Assembly (NCBI GenBank): GCA_027924645.1 | Contig: BSBN01000047.1 | Span: forward strand, 6,696,001 to 6,760,000 | Direction: 5' to 3' | DNA: 64,000 nt | DNA from: Cunninghamia lanceolata | Taxonomy: Eukaryota > Streptophyta > Pinopsida > Cupressales > Cupressaceae | Part shown: positions 10,990 through 22,273 of the stretch, piece after piece | Layout of the letters: each line of letters starts with the position of its first letter | Numbering within the stretch: position 1 is the first letter of the stretch | Program-made: the position numbers and the translations under genes | Notes under the pieces: generated by a model | Seen by the model: only the letters and a program-made list of their open reading frames with translations | The model's database searches: none | What the model was told of the DNA's origin: nothing

Positions 10990-12340
10990 CCTCGGTGAAA
11001 ATATTTCACTGCAAAATATTCCTCAGGCTCAGTTTTGCAAATATTTGTATGATGTCTTTATATTTATTTTCACTCTTTGTTTGATAGAGATTGTACTTAG
11101 GTGAAAAATAATTGAGTGCATTCAAATGTCTCTGTCATCTTTATTTGCACCCTTGGTAAATACTTATTTATTTCCTTTTATAATTGTCTCTTCTCACCGG
11201 CCCCAGCATACTCTCTCTCCAAAAGAGTATCCATCTGTAAAACATACAAACTTGGAGTGATATGAGATTTTTACTCCGATTGGCCTATTCTTGCTGATGA
11301 GTTTTTCATCGGTATGATGCATAACATCGGCATGATTTAAAATTCTCACCCTGATTTGCTTGGTCTTGCCGATCTTTATTTCTGCCTTGATTTTTTACAT
11401 AGCATTCAAGTAATTCCTTGAGGAAAATATTTCAGAAAGGTGCTTGCTTTAAAATATCATTTATTGTCCTGCAAAAATTTATATTCTCCACGTAATGTTT
11501 GTCAATTGCAGTCTTGGTGGCCCACCCCATCGGCATATCGGAGTGACTCAAAAATTCATCTCTGATAAGCCATGTCTACCCGATATTAGGGTTTTATCCT
11601 TCACTTGCCATCCTGTGCATCTCTCCATTTCCATGGTGGATAACAATTTTTATTAATGCAAAAACATTAGCCTTCAGTCCTTTAAAATTTAATTATTTCC
11701 CTTCATCTGGTGAATAATTTTGTCAATATTAATCGCTTGTGGTCACGCTCACTCAATCTTCAGAGTAGAAATATTTCACTCGTTAGGGTAACATTATGAC
11801 ATTGTATTAAAATAATACCCTTGTTAGGGTTTGCCTTCATTCTGCATGTATTTTGATTCTTTATTTAATTAATTGTATCCTCATAGATAAAATCAATTAA
11901 ACTTCTCTATGACCTTGGTGAAAATTAAGACATTTCATAGTCTTTATTACTTTTTCCCTTTTAACTGCCTTGTGAAAATACCTCATTGCAAAATATTTTA
12001 AGTAAAACAATTACTTATTTAGTTTGCAAATATTTTGCCATATGTATTTTCATTCTTGTTTGATTTTATTCAGGTGAAGTGTTTCACTTCAAAGTAAAGT
12101 ATTCCCAATAATTTTCACCTTATAACCCCTTGGATGAAAATACGTAATTCATTTTTTATCACACCTCATTTATTTTATTTGCACCTTTTTGTAAATATTT
12201 ATTCTCCTTTGAATAAACCTTTCATCTCACGAGGCTCCATCGGCAAGACCTTTTAGATCGGTATGACTTGATATTTTCACTCCGATGGTATATCTCTTGC
12301 CAATGAGTTTTCCATCAGTGAGTTTTTTTTTATAGCTTTT
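10990..12340. repeat. diverged direct duplication, offset about 1 kb
   Basis: The stretch 10990-11310 (GTGAAAATATTTCACTGCAAA, later GCAAATATTT, TTATTTGCACC, then ACTCCGAT with GATGAGTTTTTCATCGG) is echoed at about 11975-12330 in the same order. This suggests an old tandem duplication of about 1 kb. The CATCGGCAAG/ATCGGTATGA words recur between the copies. No protein is apparent. Confidence 0.5.
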
Positions 12341-12539
12341 GTTCATCGGTGAGACTCTTGCCGAAACTGTGTCCATCATAGCAAATTGTTAAATCACGAA
12401 GAAAAGCTAAAAAGTATTCCCAGTTCTTTTAATTCCATTTTTTGACACCTTGCATAGTGGTCAAAACAGGCCAACTAGCCTTCAGAATTAGCCTGAAAAA
12501 CTGATCAAGACTTCTCCCAGAGCTATGAAAATGCATAAA

Positions 12540-13530
12540 CTTGTATATTTTTGACCCAAGAATTCAACACAACAAATGGTTTGGCATGAAGTTATTAGTA
12601 TTAAAAGTTGCTCACAATCAAAGTAGATCACTCAGCATGTTTTTATGCCTGTTTAAACTCAATTGAAACTTGCCAACTTGCCTCTTTGAAAAAATATCAA
12701 AGCTAATTTTGAAGAGCTACCATCCTAGAGATTAGGTCATTTAGCTTAAATGAACATGTGTGCAAAATTATTTTTCATCATTCCTCTTCCTTCACAAAAT
12801 ATCAAGCGCCAAAGTTGACCTTTCTAAAGCTGCCTAGGAATGCAGTCAAAAAACTATGTAAAACCCATTTGGATTTGATTTTGAAAAATATCAAATGAAG
12901 TGCTGAGATCTTGAGAACTGGCATGAAGGCACATTAATGTGGGAATAATTTGAGACACTAATTGGTTTGTCATGAACATGACCCGATTTCTAGATATTAG
13001 CCTCCAAATTAACCTTCTTGAAAACTACCCTTGTCAAAACCTGATTCGAGCTCACCAACTTGCAATTTTAAAAAACCATTAAATCTCTTCCTGGGAAGTT
13101 GTGACTAGAGAGTTTAGTTCATTTAAGCTTGATGAGTGTGTGTACAAGATATTTTTTCACCAATCATCTCTGATCACAAAATATTTAGGGCCAAAGTTGA
13201 CCTCTCTGGAGGTGAAACTGTGAAATCGGGGCTAAATGCATTTGCTTTTCATTTTGAAAAAATAGCAAACGATGTGCTGGAGCCTTGAAACCAGACATAG
13301 AAGTAGATTTTGATAAGGTGAATCAGGAACACCAATTGGTTCATCATGAACATCATGTAGATGTTATATATTGGCCTCCAAAGTTAGCTTCCCGGGCTGA
13401 TTTTACATTGTGCAGACAACAAACTTTACCAGAACCCCTCAACTCTTGTCAAACATTGATTCCTCGAAACTTAGTCAAATCTTGTCATAGGAAGGTGAAA
13501 TCAGACATGTGCATTCACATATGATGGGTA
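12540..13530. repeat. tandem repeat, unit about 380 bp, nearly three units
   Basis: Marker words recur in register. AAGTTGACCT occurs at about 12814 and 13194. CAACTTGC is followed by an A-rich stretch at about 12675 and 13056. TTGGTT followed by CATGAA occurs at about 12570, 12962 and 13335. Divergence between units is substantial. The open frame at 13285-13524 lies inside the last unit and is not supported as a gene. Confidence 0.6.
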
Positions 13531-14886
13531 AGCATGCTAGCAAAGTGATTTTGCAAGAAAATGAATAGGCTTCAAAACACAACTCTCCAAAGTAGGCTTC
13601 TTGGGCATATTTTCAGGTGTATCTATGAGTGTTGAAATTGATTTTCACATATGGGAACCTAAAATTTTGCAAAAATTGGTATGAAATTTTAGGTCCCAAC
13701 ACCCCGTGATGTGTTATATGTTGTTTAGGCCTCCTGGGATGACCTCAAATTCTCCCATAAGGTCTAGGATACCAGGAGATTGCCTCTGTTGTGACCTATT
13801 TTCATATTGCCTCTCTCTAATTTCATCATTGTGTGTTGTGTCTTACGGACATAGCGTCACAGTTGGTGACACTGGGGGCACCCTCCTACATGATTGTCCC
13901 TAAGACACTTGTTTCTCCTCTCTTATTTATTGTTTCCCTTCCTCTAGTGTTTCCATCTAGCAGACGGATGATGAAAAACATTTACACTGATGCAGACCTA
14001 GTATCCCTTTCGAGAGCAATCAAAAAATGGACTTAGTTCCTAATATGATGATGGGGTTGTATATTTTATCTGATGCTTGGCTAGTCGAAGCACTTGTACT
14101 TTCTACATAGTGAATTTGATGATGTTTTTATCTCATTACAAACCTTAACAATATTGATGCTCTGTGCACCTTTGTTTGTCTTTGAATCTAGCCTTGGCGG
14201 TACTCGATTTGGAGAGCTTTGTGATATAGCCCTATGGTTATCCTCAAACTCTAAATTCATTGTATAACCTTGGCTCTTTGTGTGGTTAATCATATGCATT
14301 GATGTTGATGTTTATCATGATTTTTTAGACACTAACATGTTTCTTGCAGGGATGTGTTTGTGGGAACATTTGGTGACCGTAAAGTACATGCCACCTCTGA
14401 GGGGCATGGGATTTGTGAAAGTCGGTGTTCCCTTGTGTGTTTTCTTCCTACCTTAACGTACTTGATATTAATAACTGATATCAACCACCTTAAAGTGGTG
14501 GCATATATAAGGTAAGCTGTCTGTTATAGATGTTAGCAATGTGTTTGTTCTTGGGTGCAAAGACCTGCGTGATGAGTGCATCATGCATCCTAAGTTTGTT
14601 TGCAATCAATCAATCAATCATGTAAGCCCTCTACGGAGGCAGGGATAGTGTATTTCTCGGAGCAGATTACATCATCCTGTCATTTTCAAAAGTCCTCTGC
14701 AGAGGCAAGGAGCAGTTCTGTGACTAACTAACCCTTAAGCATGTCTTAGGTGATTGTTATGGTGAAGCCCAATCGTCAGTGTGCACCTGTAATGTGCCTG
14801 AGACAGTGTTGGACTTAGAAATAGGTACAGTCCATCGTTTGTCTATCGTGTTTTCTCCATGTTTTCTTTGTTTGGCATGTTTGTTG
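13531..14886. other. non-coding interval
   Basis: No gene or element terminus recognised. It contains CCTCTACGGAGG (near 14630) and the palindrome CCTCTGCAGAGG (near 14700), each followed by CAGGGA- or CAAGGA-like sequence, another small duplicated motif. Short ORFs here have no family resemblance. Confidence 0.4.
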
Positions 14887-15050
14887 CCCCATATGCAGTA
14901 TAAAGACCAACACCTTCAGGTAGTTCTTCCTACATTTTGGGAGGTTTTTCATGTCTTACGTGTGAGTTACCCCATATATACAAAGACCTACACCTTAGGG
15001 TAGCACATCCTATATTATGGGAGGTTCGTTTACTTTCCTATACTTGCCTT
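14887..15050. repeat. 83-bp tandem duplication
   Basis: The unit starting CCCCATATGCAG at 14887 recurs at 14970 as CCCCATATATAC. Both continue with AAAGACC, ACACCTT, a CCTA stretch and ATTxTGGGAGG. The following sequence to 15230 has weaker GTCTTCT/TGCATG periodicity. Confidence 0.6.
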
Positions 15051-15469
15051 TGCATTTCATATATATGAAAGAAAAAAAAAGATATCATTTTTGTTTTCCA
15101 TGCATTAATGTGTCTTCTATGCATTGACTATCTACTCTATGTTCTGCATGACTATAACTATCTTCTCTGTGTTTTGCATGCATGATACTGTTTTCTATAT
15201 GATTGGTGTGTCTTCTCCCTGCTTGGTGTGTTTGTTGTGTTTGTGACCTTACTTTAATGCATGTATTGGCCTCGCATTTATACATACATAAAGTGGGCAC
15301 TAAATGTAATGTCGGAAAATGTCCCCTTGGGGGCTTTTCCCTCATAAGGTTTAGCTCCCGGGTCTGTTGCATGCATTTAGGACATCTTAGTTCATAATTT
15401 GGCATCCCGATGGAATGAGCCCCAGGTAACATGACAAATGGGACCTAGGAGGACCCCTTGAGCTGCACC

Positions 15470-15532
15470 CTGCCCAAAATAGGGGGGAGGACTTGGGCAC
15501 CCACGCCCTAGTCCTGCCCTATTTTAGGGCAG
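15470..15532. other. long imperfect hairpin
   Basis: Left arm starts CTGCCCAAAATAGGGG and ends GGACTTGGGC. Right arm starts GCCCTAGTCC and ends CCCTATTTTAGGGCAG. The arms are about 28 bp, nearly complementary, around the loop ACCCAC. A second small inverted pair, GTGTCGG and CCGACAC, follows at about 15547 and 15578. Function unknown; it may belong to a terminus of an unrecognised element. Confidence 0.6.
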
Positions 15533-16571
15533 CCCCAATTTTTGGGTGTCGGTTTATGACAGTTATTTGGGTCCTTTGCCGACACGGTAAGTTTGAATTA
15601 CAAAAATCTTGGCAAGAGTGTTTGTAGTTGCATATAAAAGCATGTTTAGGCATTCATTTGTAAACTAGATGGCAATTGTGATGTTCAAGTGTTCTCAAGG
15701 TGATTCAAGGCTTTCATTTTGTCGTAAGAACAGAATTCTATGGTTTGTGTGTTTGTATTTGCATATTTGAGCATCCATTTCATCATGGAATGAAGAGCAT
15801 CTTCCTCCCATGATATCTTCACTACAAAGTGACATTATATTGTGTTTTTATTATCAATTCCTTTGGTTTTTGCCTCTACCTCACAACAGCATGCACTCTC
15901 TATCTGACAACAGTGTTCGAAGACTTAAGTGTCCTCCAAGGATTGACTAAGGCAAGCCTCTAAACACCACAACCCCCTCCCAAAGTCTTGTGATTACAAG
16001 TTACAGGTGTCACATTTGGGAAAAGTGAAGTTGCAGGAAGGATTGGCAGACATCAAGGATTCAGGATCTGAAGAGAAGTTGAACACCAGAGCATTTCTAG
16101 GACTTAGGCGCTTGCACCAGTGTCCTCCATAGCTAAACTTCTGGAAACAGAAGTTACAGTGTTGATCAGTGTCAAAAGGAGGTCCAGATCCTGCAAAGAA
16201 ACTGGTACCTTGGATTAGGGCGCCCGCACTAATGTCCCCAACTGTTCTGCCTCGGAACCTCAAAAATAGGTACTCTGTGATTTGATATTTTACTTCTGCC
16301 TGCAAGAGCTTTCCCTATTATTCGTTAGTTTATTGTGGTATTTGCATAATTAGGGTTTTAATGGTTAATTGAGCATAAGAGAAGAGAAATTGACAATTAA
16401 ATTCCCTAATCCAAGTTTCCCTACATCTCACAGCGATCTAGGGTATGTTAGTGAATTACCACTCGACCCTAGATCCTTTAATGTAAAGTAGAAAGGAGGA
16501 TTTAAACATCAAAACACTAAAACATTAACAAATCCAATTTTCCACTAAACAATGGTCATCAGCATCATCAG
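15533..16571. other. non-coding interval upstream of element B
   Basis: No Gag core is encoded here, although a Ty3 element's gag would be expected upstream of 16572. An approximately 106-bp duplication is visible: TAGGCGCTTGCACCAGTGTCC near 16110 and TAGGGCGCCCGCACTAATGTCC near 16217. I could not identify a 5' LTR or primer site for B. Confidence 0.4.
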
Positions 16572-17549
16572 ATGACCTCAACTCATGAAAATTACACACT
16601 AGCATGTGAGGAATCAGCTTTAGCATTCGAGCCAAATTATGTGTTCCCCTTTGAAGATGAAAATGAGCCTGATCAAGAACCTGAGGAGGTTCATGCTTAT
16701 CAACAACAATATTAGGGTAGACACAATTATAACTTGAGGAATAATGCAAACAAACCAGCTGGTCCTTTGACCACGTCTATTCCTCCTAACAATTTTAATA
16801 CACCACCAGATCCAAAAGCCAATAATAACCCTGGTCCTCCTAAAGTGAATACTCAGTACTTCACACCTCAAAATACAGTGTCAAAAGCCACCAGCCAACT
16901 GCCTGAGTCAGATAAACTTGTTACATACTTGGCTGAAGAGATGAAAAAGATAAAAATTAGCCTATCACTATCAGAATTACTAAAGACCCCAATCATCAAG
17001 AAAGCTTTCTTGAAGTCTTTAGATGAACCCACACCTAAAGATGACAATATTGGTCATAATCCTAGTCATATCATGACAAGAGACCCTGCATCCAAAGATA
17101 ACACCATCAAACATAAAGTGCAAGCTACTGTTCAAGCTGCTGAAACATCACAAATGACTCTATATAGAGATAAGTTAGAATCACCTCCATTCTTACTCAC
17201 ACTAAGAATATTTGGCAAAAACCTACATAACTATCTTGTAGATTCATGTACATCAATGAATGTGATGCCCTTATCTATTTGCAATTCTCTAGGTTTACAT
17301 TCGGCCAAATCCCTCAAGAAAGTAACACAACTGGACAAAACAGAAGTGAGTGTAGTAAGAGAATTAACTCATATCCACATGCAACTTGCATCAGACCCAA
17401 GGGTGCAATACTACATTGACATTCAGGTAGTAGACATACCTGATACCTATGGAATGCTTCTTAGCAGGGATTGGTCTAAAATGCTTAATGGTTACATGGA
17501 CACTGACTTTAGTCATATGTGGTTACCATGGAAAGGAATCCCCAATTAG
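16572..17549 (+). pseudogene. B: Gag C-terminal remnant and aspartic protease
   Basis: First in-frame ATG at 16572; in-frame TAG at 16713 and 17547. The N-terminal 120 codons are acidic then N/P-rich. A KISLSLSELLKT segment (near 16960) matches the conserved helix that precedes protease in Tat elements (element C has HISMLELLRL). The protease active site reads VDSCTSMNVM near 17240, where D-S/T-G is normal, so the Gly is replaced by Cys. Downstream, YGMLLSRDWSKML matches the conserved protease C-terminal strand. The usual Gag core is missing. The frame continues after the TAG at 17547 into the next region. Confidence 0.7.
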
Positions 17550-18644
17550 ATAAGGATAGAAGATGAACCTAGGATGAAACACATGATAACCAAGTACAAT
17601 AATACTAATGAGATATTGTACATAGATATTGAACTAGGGGTTTATGCAGTAAGACCTCAAACTGTTAGAATTGAAGAAGTCCTAATGTGTAACATGCACA
17701 CATGGGAAAATAGTGACCAAGAGGGCAAGATGATCATTGAGTTTGATTGTTGTTCAACTGATGAAGAGGAAGTAGATCACTTCACTAAGTTTGAAAAGTA
17801 TTTATCTAGAGAAATATTAAAATGTCAGTTACTATGCACATCCATTGAAGATATCCTGATATTAGGGTGGTGCAGACTACATGATGAAGCACACTCAGAA
17901 AAGGATTGTGAGGTATGTCTGGATATGATTGAATTAGAAAGAGTGAACTTGGAAGGTGGATCATCATCAACCAAGGTAAGTGAAGTATTTGATGATTATG
18001 ATGATGTTGATTCCTATTTGTTTTCTTCAGATGCAAGGGAGCATGATTAGATGATACATCAGGATATTGTCTGCATGCATAATTTAGAAGAGATTTTGAT
18101 ATGTGAAGAGATGCATCCCCATGAGAAGAAATAAAGCCTTCTTATAGATTCCAAATCTTTAAAATAAAAAGCTCTCCTTTGGTAGCCTTGTCCATTTACT
18201 AAATTTTATTCAGTTTTGCTACAACAAAAGGCCTTCACTAAGTGGGAGTAACAACCATTCAAGTTCACCAAGAAGCTATTCAACATTTGTATCACCTCAA
18301 GGACCGACTACCTTATTAAGTTAGACTATGAGTTATTAGATGAGGATAGAGGGAGTCGCTTGACCCGATTTGAGGAGTTTTTGTCCAAACAGATTTAGAG
18401 ACATATTCTACAAGGAGTTCCTTCACATCATGCATTAATTGAAGGGTGGTGCAGGCTTCATGAGGCACCACATTCAAAAACAACATGTGCCTTATGCCTA
18501 CATATATTGAATAAGGAAGAGAAGTTGTGCTCCAAAGACAAAGTGCATGATATCAGGGATATCCCTAAAGATGAAAGAAAAGAGATTGCAACATACCCTG
18601 GTGATAAAGATGACAACATCAAAGAGATGAAAAGAGAAGATGTT
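17550..18644 (+). pseudogene. B: spacer with duplicated Cys/His motif
   Basis: Same reading frame as the protease and the following RNase H, with several stops between 18048 and 18646. Two homologous blocks, about 17785-17925 and 18366-18510, carry F-E-x-[YF]-L-S followed by GWCRLH and then H-S-x3-C-x2-CL. This gives the pattern C-x2-H-x3-H-x4-C-x2-C, which could bind zinc. The copies are 579 bp apart, so the spacer seems to have duplicated in tandem. Ty3 elements often have a linker between protease and RT. I know no named domain with this motif. Confidence 0.55.
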
Positions 18645-19604
18645 TAACATGATGATGCCCAAAAGAGACACTCAGGTCTGGAAAAAGGAGAACCACAAAA
18701 CTTAAAATGGATATCTTTAGGTGCAACTGTACATGCCAAAAGGAAAAGAGAAGGTCCTAACAAGCCTTTAATAGAAGATAAGCCATGGATTCTTAGGTTT
18801 GATGGTTCTAAATCCAAACGAGGAGCTAGAGTAGGTATCAACCTCATTGATCCATCAGGTAGGTCATTTTTAGCAGCATACAAATTACAATTCCCATGCA
18901 CTAATAATGTGGCTGAATATAAAGCCCTAATCGATGGGTTGTTGTTTGCCCTCAAGAAGCAAGTCAAGATTCTACATGTTTATGTGGACTCAAAATTAGT
19001 AGTGAAACAAATCAGGACCATCTATGCATGTAACTATAAAAAATTGTCAAATTATAGACATAGAATCTGGGATTTGATAGAAAGCTTTGATGATTTCAAC
19101 ATCATGCATGTCCCTAGAGAACAAAATCATAGAGCTGATGCACTGGCACAAGCTGCAAACACATTAGAACCTCTATCCATTTCTGGAATGAAAAGATTCT
19201 TAGTAGAATTGGTATCAATACCTTCCATACCTGATAATGTCACCCATTTCCAAGTGTTTGATGATGACCAACATATCCTGGATTTCATTGCAAATAGGGA
19301 TATATTTGAAGCACAGATCTTAGATAAGAAGAATTTAGAAGATCATGTATGGGAAGAAGAAGGAATCATAGACTTGCCAAGAAACAAAATTCCCAAAGGC
19401 ATGATTGAGCTTCAAAGATATTTTGACTTGGACAACATGATAAAACAAAAGGATATCCCCAAAACAAATGGAGGGGAATATTCACCTGTCAACATAGGAC
19501 AGGGTGAGGACATAAGAAATGTCCTGATCAGGAAAGTTTGCACAAAGGAAGAAAAGGTAGGGATAACTCAAGCATTGAAAGATTATATCCATGTCATTGT
19601 ATGA
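18645..19604 (+). pseudogene. B: archaeal-type RNase H (aRNH), upstream of RT
   Basis: RNase H type I domain at 18786-19170: WILRFDGS, CTNNVAEYKALIDGL, VYVDSKLVVKQI and NHRADALAQAAN. These provide the expected D, E, D, D catalytic residues, and the fold type matches the archaeal-like RNase H of plant Tat elements and the equivalent domain in element C. The domain would degrade the RNA strand of the RNA/DNA hybrid during reverse transcription. Its position before RT is unusual, since Tat elements normally carry it between the Ty3 RNase H and integrase. The frame ends with TGA at 19602, and RT continues in the next frame. Confidence 0.8.
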
Positions 19605-20724
19605 CACTTCTATTATCACCCATACAATACCACTAAAGTCAAATGCCAAGCCATTCAAGCAAAAGTAGAGACTAGTCAATGCTTTGTTGGAGCCCCTTAT
19701 CTTTGAAGAAGTAAAAAAATTACTGAATGCAAGGATCATATTCCTTTTTAGGCACTCAACATGGGTAGCCAATCTTGTTCTAGTTAGGAGAAAGAATGGA
19801 GACATACATCCGTGTGTGGACTTCAGAAATCTAAATAGATCATCAGAAAAGGACAATTATCCTCTGCCCTCGCTAGATGAAGATCTTCAGATAGTGAATG
19901 GAGCTCAAATGATGTCTTTCCTAGATGGTTTTTTAGGATACAACCAGGTGATGGTGGACAAGATAGATAGATTAAAGATAGAATTCACCACCAAATGGGG
20001 AATATTTTCTTACAAACACATGCCCTTCAACCTGATCAATGCTAGAGACACATTGCAACGTGTGATGGACATAGAAATCAGGGGCCTGGTTGGCCAGTGC
20101 ATAGTTATATACATGGATGACTTGACAGTCTTCTCCAAACAAAGAGGTCACCATATAGAAGACCTTATAAAAGTGCTTAAGAAGTACAAACAGTATGGTA
20201 TTTCATTAAACCCAAAGAAGTGCATATTCAGAGTCACCACAGGTAAGTTGCTTGGTCATGTCATATTAGAAAATGGGATCACCATTGATCTTGCTAGGGT
20301 AGATTCTATAATGAAGTTGGAACTTCCAAGGAGTAAGAAAAAATTAAAGGCTTACTTTGGTAAGATTAATTTCATGAGGAAGTTCATTACAAGATTTGGA
20401 GAAATTATAAGGCCACTCAAGGCTATGCTCAAGAAGGATGCCAAAATTGAATGGACACCTAAGGCAAAGGCTGCATTTGAGGATATCAAGAAGGCCATAG
20501 CAGATGCATCCATCTTGATTAGCCTAGATTACACTAGGGATTTTTACATTTACTCATTTGCTTCAGAGCATACATGTGTAACAATCCTGATGCAAAGGAG
20601 TGAAGAAAAGGAAGAAAAGCTCATTACTTTTATGAGTTCCCCATTTAGATATGCAGAGCTCAGGTGCATGGATGTTGAAAGGAAAGCCCTTGCCTTAGTA
20701 AGAACAATGAAGAAATTCAGATGA
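19597..20724 (+). pseudogene. B: reverse transcriptase and start of Ty3 RNase H
   Basis: RT fingers start with THTIPLKSNAKPFKQK, with one TAG at 19666. Then come VDFRNLN, FLDGFLGYNQ, MPFNLINA and the catalytic box YMDD near 20110, followed by SLNPKKC and LGHVI. RT copies element RNA into cDNA. After about 20500 the sequence enters Ty3 RNase H with IYSFASEHT where active enzymes have a D-A-S motif, so the first catalytic Asp is absent. The ORF ends at TGA 20722-20724, and the frame continues to 21590. Confidence 0.85.
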
Positions 20725-20930
20725 TATATCTTGAGAAGCAAGATAATCGATGTGGTACCTGATTCATCCATTAAAATGCTCCTGATGCAAACTAATCCCA
20801 GAGAGAAAAGGGTGAAGTGGATAACAGTACTCCAAGAGTATGACATGGACATAACTCTGATGAAGTTGGTTAGGGGACAAGCCCTTAGCCAAATTGTTGT
20901 TGAAATAGTCCCAAACCTAATAAGTCAGTA
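20725..20930 (+). pseudogene. B: end of degenerate RNase H / tether
   Basis: Same frame as RT. It reads VKWITVLQEYDMDI and LVRGQALSQIV, matching the conserved end of the RNase H region (W-x3-L-x-E-[YF]-D and a K/R-G-Q-A-L-A-D-like motif). It has lost the final catalytic Asp (S in place of D). Together with the missing first Asp this supports a non-catalytic structural role, as known for dual-RNase-H elements. Confidence 0.65.
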
Positions 20931-21012
20931 ATATGCAGTAGATACAAAAGAAAATAGTGATTGGTATTTAGCTATCAAACATATCCTGATTACTGAAAGA
21001 TGCCCCCCAAAG

Positions 21013-22213
21013 ATGCATGCATCCCAGAGGAGAGCCATGAAGATTAAATCACAGAAGTATATGATAAAAGGAGAAATCCTCTTCAAAAGGAACTATGAAG
21101 GGATATACCTTAGGTGCTTAGATAGACCAAAAGCTAATAGAGTTCTCATAGAGTTACATGATAAATTCAGCACAGCTCATGGATCCCACCTGGCCACCAC
21201 TCATGTTATCCTAAGAGCAAGATATTACTATCCAACCATCTTTAAAGACACTGCTAACCACATCAAATTCTATCATACATGCTAGATTGCTTCTAGTAAA
21301 GAAAGACATGCAGCTCAGCCCCTACAACCTGTCATGGAGATGTACCCATTTGGACAATGGGGCATGGACTTTATCGATCCAATCAATCCTCCATCCTCCT
21401 CAGGACACAGGTACATGTTAACAATTACGGATTATTGCACCAGGTGGACTGAAGCCATTAGTAACAGGACCTATACTGCAGAGGATGTGATCAAATTCTT
21501 AGAGAACAACATTATTACCAAGTATGGGGTTCCTTATGCCCTTGTGTGTGATAATGGACCAGCTTTTGCATCTTTAAAATTATCTAGTTGGCTTTGATCA
21601 TGGGGTGATCTTAAAGTTTTCTTCAAATTATTATCCCCAAGGTAATGGCTTAGCAGAGTCAACCAATAAGAACTTACTAAACATCATAAAGAAATTGATT
21701 GAAAAGAATCCCAGAGAATGGAATACCCTACTTAAATAGGCCATGTGGGTAGATCGAACTAGAATAAAGACTACCTTGCGAAATTCCCCTTACCAGTTAG
21801 TTTATGGAGTGGATCCTATCCTCCCTATCAACCTCAAAATCCCTACCTTACAATTTGCACAGGAATATCTAGGTATTGATACCAAACAAGAGGTCAGGTT
21901 ACTACAACTTATGCATTTAGAAGAGAAGAGAGATAGGGCAATTAATCAATTCGCCAAACATCAGGCTACTGTTAAACATTGGTTTGATAAGAGAGATAAA
22001 GTAAAAGCCTTTAGAATATCAGATTTGGTCCTATCATGGGACAAAGCACATGAAAGGAAAGGTGACCATGGAAAATTTGACAAACATTGGACAGGTCCCT
22101 TTCAAATCTCAAAAATTTTGGGTGATAGCACCTATAGACTTAAAACTTTAAAAGGTGAGGATGTCCCATTGCCAGTCAATGGGCAGTTCCTCAAACACTA
22201 TTTTCAAGCCTAA
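21013..22213 (+). pseudogene. B: integrase
   Basis: HHCC-type N-terminus: ELHDKFSTAHGSH near 21150, then HTC followed by TAG where the second Cys pair should lie. Core domain: GQWGMDFID (first D), LVCDNGPAF (second D) and, after a frameshift near 21590, NGLAESTNKNLL (E), completing DDE. A TAG at 21738 interrupts the frame. The C-terminal part contains YQLVYGVDPILPI and WTGPFQISKI, standard for Ty3 integrases. No chromodomain is seen, as expected for Tat. The reading ends at TAA 22211-22213. Confidence 0.8.
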
Positions 22214-22268
22214 GTAGGTCATACCAGTACAATGTACCATATGTGGATAGTTTACATCCTATATAATT
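22214..22268 (+). other. B: 3' untranslated flank, left side of C insertion
   Basis: Short non-coding stretch between the integrase stop and the target duplication of array C. It presumably continues at 51906. Confidence 0.45.
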
Positions 22269-22273
22269 GTTTG
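22269..22273. repeat. target-site duplication GTTTG, left copy
   Basis: GTTTG lies directly before the LTR start TGTGAGGGG. The same pentamer follows the last LTR at 51901-51905. Confidence 0.8.

Larger units (their letters stand above)
16572..22273 (+). mobile_element. element B: Ty3/gypsy, Tat-like, polyprotein region
   Basis: A continuous pol-type coding region on the plus strand. The order is protease, a spacer with a duplicated Cys/His motif, archaeal-type RNase H, reverse transcriptase, degenerate Ty3 RNase H and integrase. The presence of an archaeal-type RNase H and protein similarity to element C place it in or near the Tat lineage. Its LTRs were not found. Its 3' flank is cut at 22273 by array C and presumably continues at 51906. 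There are about eight in-frame stops and two frameshifts, so it is inactive but not ancient debris. Confidence 0.75.

Noticed and set aside
13858..13882. Possible primer-binding site TTGGTGACACTGGGGGCACC
   Set aside because: No LTR end lies next to it and no tRNA 3' end could be matched with confidence.
15085..15432. Minus-strand 115-codon ORF with H-R-E-D-type peptide repeats
   Set aside because: It follows weak TGCATG/GTCTTCT DNA periodicity; no family match and no start context.
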